Positions 1 to 18,241 of a stretch of DNA of 64,000 nucleotides are shown piece after piece. How positions within the stretch are numbered: position 1 is the first letter of the stretch; every line of letters begins with the position of its first letter. The stretch lies in the NCBI RefSeq assembly GCF_964340395.1, contig NC_135553.1, forward strand, positions 21,348,949 to 21,412,948. Direction: 5' to 3'. The notes beneath the pieces are model-generated. The model did no database searches, had not been told where the DNA came from, and saw nothing but the letters and a program-made list of their open reading frames with translations. The position numbers and the translations under genes were made by a program. The DNA comes from Glandiceps talaboti (taxonomy: Eukaryota; Hemichordata; Enteropneusta; Spengelidae).

Positions 1-300
1 ATGATATTTGTATTCGGATATTGATCTGAATTTCTAAAATCTAAAGTCTCTGCCCTTACGGAAGGCATTCAATTGAAATATGGGTTCATTAGCTATTATT
101 GTGTTTGCGGAATACATAAAGCAACCTTATAAGTAAACTGAATGCCTTCCATTGGGGCGAGTGCAATCCGTCAGATTTTCTTCCTACAGCCAGGATGCAA
201 AACCCGAGCTACTATATGTGTTATCCATTGATTTGTAAGTTAATTTCCAAAATGATACATTAAATTTGACAATATTCACAAAGGTTGATGGACACGTACA
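1..300. repeat. Duplicated WxxW intron unit, leftmost copy
   Basis: This stretch matches the intron that lies just upstream (minus strand) of the WxxW exons: TTGTATTCGG, TTGATCTGAATTTC, ATAAAGCAACCTTAT and GGTTGATGGACACGT recur at about 1560-1800 and 2340-2620, and in part at 4940-5075. It implies a further 279-nt exon immediately to the left of the window. Confidence 0.65.
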
Positions 301-419
301 ACAAAAGCTTGTCTAATCAAGATATTGCCTGAGATACTGCCTTTCAATGGATATCACCTTCGCCTTGAAACCCCCCCCCCCCCTCCCGCTTCCAACCCCA
401 CTACCACTAGCTGGACAAG

Positions 420-935
420 AACTTCAATCAACTGATGTACTCAAAATACTCGGTTTATAAATAGCAAAGAATCTAAAATGGGACATTTATGTCAGTGACA
501 TTAGTAAAAGAGCAAGTGGACGATTATTCATGTTAAGTATACTCTGAAGAGGTTTGGTTTAAAAACCAAAGGCCTTGGAACAATTGATATTGGCTACACA
601 CTAGACCACTTTTAGAATATGCAGTTACAGCTTGGCATGCTGGACTTACTTTACAACAGTACAACTTACTTGAACGTATACAGAAAAGAGCATGCAGGCC
701 AACAACTACATTTCATACCAACAAGCTCTATAGTCATGTACAATCCAACAAAGGCGTGATATTATATTTTTGAAATTTGCTAAATTCTTAAATAAATCTA
801 AAGACTTTCACAACTGGTTTCCAAATCAAAGAGAAAAGGAAAATGATCGAGATTTGCGTAATTCACATATGTTGTCAGTCACAATGGTGCGCACTCAAAA
901 GGTACGCTACAAATGCAATCCCATACATGATCAAA

Positions 936-986
<51 letters not shown>

Positions 987-990
987 ATAC
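420..990 (+). mobile_element. 5'-truncated LINE: reverse-transcriptase C-terminal region with (AAAT)n tail
   Basis: Read on the plus strand, and allowing two or three frame changes, this encodes the C-terminal part typical of CR1/Jockey-group LINE polymerases: LKWDIYVSDISKRASGRLF near 475, RPLLEYAVTAWHAGLTLQQ near 603, LERIQKRACR, then the SKDFHNWFPNQ and VRYKCNPI blocks near 810-925. It ends in an (AAAT)n tail at 933-987. There is no endonuclease or catalytic RT core, so it is a dead 3' fragment, inserted opposite to the WxxW gene. Confidence 0.7.
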
Positions 991-1257
991 AATCATGACA
1001 AGAAATCATCACTACACAGTGATCCTATAAATTAAGAAAATACATCATCATTGGACACTGATTCTTTGTTATCACAAATGAATGTATCCAATAATTGGAA
1101 ATTAGAAGTTTGTATGTTTGACATATTGGCTAATCATAAAAAGTTATAAAATAGGCAAATAACACATCAAATTAAAAACTACACAGGCTTTCTAAGACAC
1201 ACAGAGACAAACATTTTACAACTTCTCCATTCCTATATAATTTATGGTACTTCATAC

Positions 1258-3572
1258 CTTGACAGCAGAACTTCACGCGGTAATCCATGCAACGTCTATC
1301 ACTTTGTTCAGCATTGACACAATAGAAACCTATGGTTGGGCTTATATGGATTACTTCACCGGTCTGATCAGCAGGCACTCCATTAAGAGTTTCAGCATAC
1401 ACAGCAGATGGATTCTCACAGATTTGTCCAGGATATTCCTTTCGTAAGTCAACCATGGTCTCGGCATCTTGGAAACCACTGGGATTGTCCCTGTCGTAGA
1501 ATATAGTCCATGTACCATCACACTTAGCTGGAGCAGCTACAGAAAATAAGACATATCATATATATTTGTACCTGGCTTTAGGTATTGTGTTTACGGATAA
1601 TAAAGAAGACAACCTTATGTAAACTGAATGCCCTACGTTGGGGCGAGAGTAATCCTTTAGATTTTTCTTCATACCCTCATTTTCGGAATACAAAACTCTG
1701 AGTTATTATATTTGTTCTCCCTTGATTTGTGAGTTAATTACCGAAATGACACATTAAAATTGACAATTCAATGAAGGTTGATGGACACGTGTCATTTATT
1801 ATAGTCAATATATGTCCCACTCTATTTGAGATTTAAGCTTGTTTCATTAAGGTATTTCCTAATTACCAGAAATCATTTCACACAGTGAAACACAGACAGA
1901 CACACAAGCACGCACGCACGCACACGCACACGCACACACACACACACACACACAAACAAACAAACATACACAAACACCCCCCCCCCCCCACACACACACA
2001 CACATTTTTTTCGCCTTCTCTACTCCAATATCGTACTTCATACCTGGACAACAGAACTTCACGTGGTAATCCATGCAACGTCTATCACTTTGTTCAGCAT
2101 TGACACAATAGAAACCTATGGTTGGGCTCATATGGATTACTTCACCAGTCTGATCAGCAGGCACTCCATTAAGAGTTTCAGCATACACAGCTGATGGATT
2201 CTCACAGATTTGTCCAGGATATTCCTTTCGTAAGTCAACCATGGTCTCGGCATCTTGAAAACCACTGGGATTGTCCCTGTCGTAGAATCTAGTCCATGTA
2301 CCATTACACTCAACTGGAGCAGCTACAGAAAATAGGACACAACATACATATTTGTATTCGGTTGTTGATCTGAATTTCTAAAATCCAATGAATTTGCCCT
2401 TACAGAAAGCATTTAGCTATTGTGTTTGCAGAATACATAAAGCAACCTTATGTAAACTGAATGCCTTTTGTTGGGGAGAGTGCAATTTTGTAGATTTTTC
2501 TTACTACGCTCATTTTTGGAATGCACAACTCAGAGGTAGTACATGTGTTATCCCTTGATTTGTGAGTTAATTACGACACCGACATGAGACATTAAAATTG
2601 ACAAATTCACGAGGGTTGGTTTTTCATGCATAATTATCCACCATTTGCATTAGAGAACGACTTCAGACTGTACATGTCTGCCGCTGCCTCCTTTCTGCTC
2701 CGACCACTTTTCTGTAGTGGTCTGAGCCTTTAATCTGTGCATGCTACACAAAATGTGTAGCATTTCCTGTTTTCGTTTTCTATGCATAAAACGATCCACA
2801 TTCCGTGTTATACAACGACATGATGTCTTCAGAAACCCAAAGACGGCAACGAACACCGGATAACTAATATGAGAACACGATGCCAAGTACACAACGCATC
2901 TCTAGATCCGTTTGCAACGGCACACTGTGTGATCAATGGCTACAGTTAGCGGTCATTTTGTTGGGCCAACAGTTTTGGACTTTGTTCCTGTTACTAAGCA
3001 CTTAATTTTATTACCTCTACTCTCTATATAAATAGCGCAAGACCTTTTCGTTGGATATGGACACAAGTTTCGAAAGGCAATAGATGACCTAAATATCATT
3101 TGTCGAGGCACTATACATATTGATAGTTTTTTTTACTAGCATTCGAATTTACAACTGCCAACAGACCGTGGACGAACGTAACCTGTTACAAACAGGGAAA
3201 TATGAAATGGATTAATATCACTTGGCTCAGTATATTGGAACACCAGGGATTAATTATATTGCACACCATATGGTTTGATAAGAACAGTTTTATGGCCTCT
3301 TTATGTGTACATGAAATGCCAGGGCAAGGGGTAATATGGTTGTGAACCTAAACTATTATGTGAAGTGACTGTTTTGATGTCGGTAGTTGTAGTAAAGCTA
3401 AGGAAGAATAAATATACATATTGTATATCACTATTAGAAATCGAACCTGCTAACTTAAATGATTATAAATAGATTTCCCAAGACAAGAATTTATCTTCTT
3501 ACCTTTAGTTAGTTGATAACAGGTACATAGCAGGAATAAGACACATAAAGAGGTGAGCTTCAAAGTGGTCAT
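1258..3572 (-). CDS. Secreted WxxW (mucin-2 CysD-like) repeat protein, copy A, 3' end off the window
   Basis: Three exons on the minus strand: 3572-3503 (signal peptide), 2322-2044 and 1536-1258 (one WxxW module each). Exon 1 begins at an ATG, encodes 23 residues with a hydrophobic core (LCVLFLLC) and ends in phase 1 at GTAAGA. Both following exons are 279 nt, start after a pyrimidine-AG and end in phase 1, so modules can be added without shifting frame. Each module has the order APxxC, GTWTxFYDRDNPSGFQD, QICENP, GFYCVN, RRCMDY, KFCC: six cysteines, as in Mucin2_WxxW/CysD domains, although the second tryptophan position is Phe. The two modules differ at about 7 of 93 residues, so duplication or conversion is recent. 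A further module is likely just off the left edge, because the intron sequence at 1-300 matches that flanking both exons. Expected to be extracellular, disulfide-rich and perhaps mucus-associated; exact function is unknown. Confidence 0.8.
1903..2008. repeat. (CGCA)n/(CA)n plus C-run microsatellite
   Basis: A CGCACG run passes into CACACA, interrupted by AAACAAAC and a run of C, inside the intron between the two WxxW modules. The cysteine/valine-rich reading frames over it are artefacts of the repeat. Confidence 0.9.
3503..3572 (-). other. Signal-peptide first exon of WxxW gene copy A
   Basis: A 70-nt coding exon beginning MTTLKLTSLCVLFLLC and ending in phase 1 before a strong donor (GTAAGA). 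The hydrophobic stretch preceded by one lysine is a standard secretory signal. The phase matches the following WxxW exon and gives a Lys-Ala junction. Its near twin lies at 6345-6414. Confidence 0.75.
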
Positions 3573-3620
3573 GTTGACTACAAAACGTTAGCAGCATGAA
3601 ATGGCACTTGAAGTCTTTGT

Positions 3621-3636
3621 CACGTGATTGTTTATA
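3621..3636 (-). promoter_or_regulatory. TATA box plus CACGTG E-box of WxxW copy A
   Basis: On the minus strand TATAAA (3636-3631) lies about 60 nt upstream of the ATG, with CACGTG at 3626-3621 between them. The same pair with the same spacing recurs before the copy B signal exon, which supports a conserved core promoter. Confidence 0.5.
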
Positions 3637-3999
3637 AGGTAGGAATGCACGCATGACATGCTGTAGAGTGATTGAACGTCAACACTCATTGTAATACTGT
3701 CAACTCTTATACCAGGGATTATACGTCACCTATAAACAATCTCGCATTCTGATTGGTTGAAAACCCTACAGATAGGGAGGTATATTTCTTCACCAACAGC
3801 CGTATTTGTGCTTGTTCTATCACGTGAGCACTGCAATTTCCCTTATAAACAAACCTAAGACAACCATTATCAAGCTAGAACCAGCATCTAGAATGCCTAA
3901 TTAATCGTCAACCGTAATGCTGTAACGTATATATTGTAACAAGTTTTTGAACTGTAAGTTTTGTGTCACATGGAAATCGTCAAAATTTTAACTACACAA

Positions 4000-4140
4000 G
4001 TCATAAGGGACCGGCCAGTTTCTTCGGCCTGGGGGTGGGGGATTTGTAAGGGGGGTCACCCTGTTTTTGAAATTGGCAGAAGGGGGTCATGCTGTTTTCA
4101 AAATTGTGGGGGGTCATTGTGTTTTGAATTGTGATGGAAG
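4000..4140. repeat. G-rich dispersed repeat
   Basis: A run of GGGGGTCA-type motifs (GGGGGGTCACC, AGGGGGTCATG, GGGGGGTCATT) at roughly 50-nt intervals. Similar G-rich stretches occur near 13620-13720 and 14520-14640. No reading frame or structure is recognised. Confidence 0.4.
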
Positions 4141-4806
4141 AAAAAAATCCCTCTTCTACAATGGCATATAGCCTTGTCTGAAATCAATCAATGCTACCAA
4201 ATAAATGTTGACAACATCACAATCTTCTCACACAAATGCTCCTTTGAAATTCTTATTTAATAAGGTCTCATAAAACACCCTTTTTCCAGATATTCTAAGT
4301 GAAAATATAAATGAGCAAAACCCAAAGTAAATGTGCGGGTGTTCATTGCAGATGTTAACATCTTTAGAATCACCAGGTGTGTCTATGTTGTAGAATATAG
4401 TCCATGTACCCCCACACTCAGCTGGAGTAGCTATAGAAAATAAGACACTTCATACATCTGTGTATTCGGTTGTTTATTTGAATTGTTTAAAGACAGAACT
4501 GCCCTATATAAAGAGGATTATGGCTAATCTATGCAAATACGGGAAATTCAAACTGCTGTACAGAGCACTAGCTCTTAGGTCTTGTTTTCAGCATTTTTTA
4601 TGTGCCCCGAGAAACATACAGGGCATGTATCATGTACAAATTGTTTGTGAATGTCGTAGGATGGTAACTTGATACACAAATTAGTTGAAAATCAGTCTGT
4701 TTGTTTCATAGAATGAAAAAACCTTTCCAAATGAGACAAATTCCCCTGCAAACAGCTGCTTAGATTGTGTGTCATTCAGGATTATTCAAATATGCGGCAT
4801 TTGTAT

Positions 4807-4935
4807 GTGAACAACCCAAATAGGGAATGTTTATATTTTGGTGATTACTTGCCAGTGAGTCATCACAAGTTCTCCACCTCCAAACATACAGTCAGTCAGT
4901 CATATGCAAAATAGGGTCCCAGGCGCCGGCAGTTC
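4807..4935. repeat. Dispersed repeat, copy 1 (partner at 54740-54870)
   Basis: GGGAATGTTTATATTTTGGT, CAAGTTCTCCACCT, AGTCATATGCAAAATA and GGTCCCAGGCGCCG occur in the same order here and at 54740-54870, about 50 kb away. Here it interrupts a WxxW-type intron unit that resumes at about 4940. Confidence 0.75.
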
Positions 4936-5412
4936 TCTGTTTAAGCTATTGTCTTTGCAGATTGCCTTCCGTTAGGGCAAATACAATCCTGAGCTACTAT
5001 ATGCGTGATCCCTTGCTTGGTAAATTAATTACGGGGTAATGGTACATTTCAATCGACAAGTTCATGAACAAGTTGTGTACGAAATGTAACATTTGGAGCA
5101 CAAAAGTGGACAATATAAAGATATGTGTAGTAATGACATGTAATACAACCCTTCTTCAGATTAGGAAGTTGGATAGCGGCACTGATAAGAGTATTTGACA
5201 TTTCAGTCAAATCACTTAAATTGATCAATTGCTGCATGTGTACACTGCTCAGCTTAAAAGAATTGACGTGTGTTTTCCATATCTATTGGCAAACTAATGG
5301 TTGTCAAGATAAGGTTTTGTCTACGCCTCAAATAATCGCAGCATATATGCAATTCTAATCAGGCTTGTTACAGTTATATCTAGTTTGTTGTTATCATTAA
5401 CGAAATCGAAAT

Positions 5413-5620
5413 ACAGAGCAGACACTGTGAAAGGGATGTTTGTGTGTTATCCTTATTGTGTCTACAGAGCAGACACTGTGAAAGTGGTGTTTGTGTGTTC
5501 ACCTTATTGTGTCTACAGAGCAGACACTGTGAAAGAGGTGTTTGTGTGTTATCCTTATTGTGTCTACAGAGCAGACACTGTGAAAGGGGTGTTTGTGTGT
5601 TTACCTTATTGTGTCTCTGA
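5413..5620. repeat. 51-bp minisatellite, four copies
   Basis: The motif ACAGAGCAGACACTGTGAAA starts at 5413, 5464, 5515 and 5566, an exact 51-bp period. Because 51 is a multiple of three, frames stay open on both strands and give a 17-residue repeat. There is no start context, splice signal or homology to suggest translation. Confidence 0.9.
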
Positions 5621-5767
5621 ACATTCAACCTTGTGATCACCGTCTCTGATCTTGATACATCGATAAAAAAGCATTTTGCAGGATAATAACAAATCCCCAA
5701 TGACAAGGTTGAAAATAGGTCATTTAAAAGATGTTTGTGACATTGCCCAGCCTCCAAGTATGGCATG

Positions 5768-6555
5768 TGGCACACAGTGCGCGATCAATGGCGCCAGATA
5801 GCGGTCATTTTGTATTGGGCCGACAGTTTTGAACTTTGTTTCTGTTACTGAGCACTTAATTTTATGACATCTACTGTATATATAAATGCAAAAATGGCTT
5901 AAATATCATTTGTCGAGGCACTCTACATATGATACTAGTAATTCAGCATTACAACTGCCGACATCAGACCGTGGACGAATGGAACCTGTTATAAACAGGG
6001 AAAATAAACAATTGGATTGGATTAATAACACTTGGTTCAGTACATTGACAGCAGAGACTTGTATTACACACCATAGTTTGATAGGAACAGTTTTATGGCC
6101 TCGTTATGTGTGTACATGAAATGCCAGGGGAACTGGACGTTTGTTTATGAACGCGAAATATAAAGTGGCCGTTCCTTTCAATTGATGGAAATTTAATACA
6201 AGTCTCTGTACTTTAAACATACTGTTCGAAATTGTATTATTAATGTATTTCAGTTGTTTACTTTCCCTGTTTGTGACAGGTTCGGTTCGTCCACGGTCTG
6301 ATGTTCGTAGTTGTAGTAAAGCAAGGGAAGAATAATATACATACCTTTAGTTCGTTGATAAGCGGTACATAGCAGGAATAAGACACATAAAGAGGTGGGC
6401 TTCAAAGTAGTCATGTTGACTACAAAATGGTTGCAATATGAAATGTCTAGAAGAAGTCTTTGTCACGTGATTGTTTATATCGTTGGAATGTACGCATGAC
6501 ATGTTGTTGAGTGCATGACGTTTGAACGTCAGCACTCATTGTAATACTGTCAACG
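5768..6555. repeat. Tandem-duplicated block, copy B side
   Basis: Partner of 2915-3725; includes the copy B signal exon, TATA box and E-box. Small insertions and deletions distinguish it from the copy A block. Confidence 0.75.
6464..6479 (-). promoter_or_regulatory. TATA box plus E-box of WxxW copy B
   Basis: TATAAA on the minus strand (6479-6474) and CACGTG (6469-6464) sit about 60 nt upstream of the copy B ATG, in the same arrangement as copy A. Core promoter elements are intact although the downstream module is broken. Confidence 0.45.
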
Positions 6556-6919
6556 ATTATACTGGGAAATATATCTGATGACTTGTACGCTTTTGCTTAC
6601 CAATCACGTTTTATTTATGAACAGATGCTAACAGAAAAGTTTCATATGTTTACGAATAATAATTCTTGATACATTGTCAAATGTTGACACAGAAGTAGTC
6701 ATTTGTATACGAATAAAAAATGCATGATAGCAATTGGAAACAGTGGTATATTCAAATTAAAATTCATGATTCTATGTTGAATTGGCAATTCAATGTGTTG
6801 GTAAACAGTCGTATGATGACGTGAATGTAACACTATAATCAGATCTATGTGGCTGTAATACAACTATACGATACACGTGCCAAGTTCAACAAAACTATGG
6901 AATAAATAAACTGGTCGTT

Positions 6920-7205
6920 CTACGTCACGTGTCATTGTCACTGTTCTGCTGTGTTCGAAATATGAGTCAAAACGTTCAAAATTGCCATTACTTTCCCCGA
7001 TGTTTCTTTGATATTACTGGCACTGGTATAGTTATGTTATTCTCCAATATTTTTTTTTTCATTCAGCCGGAAAATACTCGTGACCTAAGTGTTGTCACTA
7101 CTTGTCTAGCGACTCATATTGACAAAGGCCGTTAGGTAATTCGTACTCCCCCCCCCCCGAAGAAAAATATTGGGAATAACATAATTATACCAGTGCCAGT
7201 AACAT
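6920..7205 (+). mobile_element. Dispersed repeat family, copy 1, with fold-back arms
   Basis: Shares CAAAATTGCCATTAC, AAGTGTTGTCACTAC and the final GAAGAAAAATATTGGG block with copies at about 21168-21425 and 30490-30780, all in plus orientation. In this copy 7014-7059 (TTACTGGCACTGGTATA...) is inverted against 7160-7202, forming arms of about 40 bp around a loop of about 100 bp. This suggests a MITE-type element. No coding capacity. Confidence 0.65.
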
Positions 7206-7388
7206 TAATTATTCATTACTCACAATATCATATTTCTTGACAGTCGAAATACTTTTATTGAGTAAAATCGGCAAGTTATATATTTCTACAGCGTTGAGAT
7301 TCACTGCCAGTGTAGACTTTTCTAGGTATAGGTATTGAGAAGAAGTTCTTCCATTTACCGTTCTCACGGACGTGTAACAATATCTATT

Positions 7389-7394
7389 TCATAC

Positions 7395-7431
<37 letters not shown>

Positions 7432-7436
7432 TACAG
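7389..7436. repeat. (ACATAC)n microsatellite
   Basis: Uninterrupted hexamer array of about eight units in the intergenic region between WxxW copy B and the GMC oxidoreductase gene. Confidence 0.9.
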
Positions 7437-7899
7437 ATGTCGGGAAAGGCATTTAAGAGGTGCATGGCACTATATGCTCGTTTGAACTTTGACAAAGTGT
7501 ACTTAATGCGTGTGTACAATTGACATTCGAATTCAGGTATTGATCCTACCAATGTTTCTTCGAGTTTTGAGAATTTAAATAAAATGAATAAGTATCATAA
7601 AAAATCACAATATCACAGATTGTCAGATGACAACCCCATTTGAACAAAAATTATCGTTTATTGCTGAAATTCGAGAAATTGGTTTGTTTAATTGCTTTTT
7701 TTGTAATACATTGTACGTTTATTTTTTAACCGACCCACTAACCCATCATTTTTATTAAGGTGGTGGGAAACATAGAAGTCAGTACGGGTGAACTAATGTA
7801 TACCACATACTTGCCCAGTGGATATAAATAACGTAGGTCATGATCAGCTTTTGATAGAGCACCAAATTAGTGTGAAGATACAGTTTGATTACAGATTAA

Positions 7900-8275
7900 A
7901 AATCACTAATTAAAGTAACTAGATGGACCAATGAATAACTTTAAAATGGCTACAATTTGCAAGATGGCCGCCAGATATAACGCTTACTTCACAATGTGGT
8001 ATGAAGATAGAATTTGACCTCCTGATTAAGTCTGATTAAGTATAGACCTATTTGCATAACTTAACAATGACCACCGTTTTCAAGATGATGGTCATGCATA
8101 TTGGATATTTTACAGTAGAACAATGAATACAACTGTGCATTATAAAATAAAATAAAGACATTGGGTTGGAATGGTGATAGTAGTTATCGTGCCATTATGT
8201 TATATCAGTAAATTGCATAAATTAAAAATGGCAGCGATTTTCAAGATGGCCGCCATGAAATATTGGTTTCAATTA
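7900..8275. repeat. Degenerate roughly 140-bp tandem repeat with AAGATGGCCGCC motifs
   Basis: Three related segments near 7942-7975, 8075-8105 and 8221-8262 carry AAAATGGC..TTTTCAAGATGGCCGCC or decayed forms; the last two also share TTGCATAA upstream and ATATTGG downstream. AAGATGGC is also the core of a YY1-type site. The rest of the 6.4-8.5 kb intergenic stretch shows nothing recognisable. Confidence 0.5.
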
Positions 8276-8404
8276 ATAATTGAATCACATATATTAAGGA
8301 AATTTAAGAACAATCTATCGATACTTGACTTGTGATATTTTTCCCTATTAACAACCGTGTAAACTTAGTCCAAAGTTAAAATAGCATAGGAACAAAATAG
8401 CACT

Positions 8405-8410
8405 TTTAAT
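8405..8410 (-). terminator. Candidate poly(A) signal of the GMC gene
   Basis: ATTAAA on the minus strand, about 95 nt beyond the stop codon. It is a common variant of AATAAA, and no canonical signal is closer. Placement is inferred from position only. Confidence 0.35.
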
Positions 8411-8504
8411 AAAATGTATGATTATCTTGTCCTTACTAAACGTCATATAAAAATGTTCTGAATAAATTGGCGACCACTAGCTTTGTTTACGGAGCATCAA
8501 TATT

Positions 8505-18241
<9,737 letters not shown>

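Larger units (their letters stand above)
2915..3725. repeat. Tandem-duplicated block, promoter/exon 1 side of copy A
   Basis: Matches 5768-6555 in the same orientation, offset by about 2.85 kb. Shared landmarks include TAGCGGTCATTTTGT, GAGCACTTAATTTTAT (one base different), AAATATCATTTGTCGAGGCA, GTACATGAAATGCCAGGG and the signal exon with its promoter. This is the segmental duplication that made copies A and B. Confidence 0.75.
4356..6414 (-). pseudogene. WxxW gene copy B: intact signal exon, WxxW exon remnant
   Basis: Exon 6414-6345 encodes a signal peptide (MTTLKPTSLCVLFLLC) almost identical to copy A and ends in phase 1 at GTATGT. In its first intron, 4430 to about 4356, lies the 5' end of a WxxW exon with an acceptor and the motif GGTWTIFYN. 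Similarity to the functional modules then stops: the next residues lack the conserved QICENP and CC motifs. Copy B therefore looks like a duplicated gene whose module was truncated. Alternatively its promoter and signal exon may splice onto the copy A modules downstream, since the phases are compatible. No other module was found between 4470 and 6340. Confidence 0.6.

Noticed and set aside
5413-5620. CRISPR-like array
   Set aside because: The repeats are contiguous 51-bp tandem units without unique spacers, and the DNA is eukaryotic.
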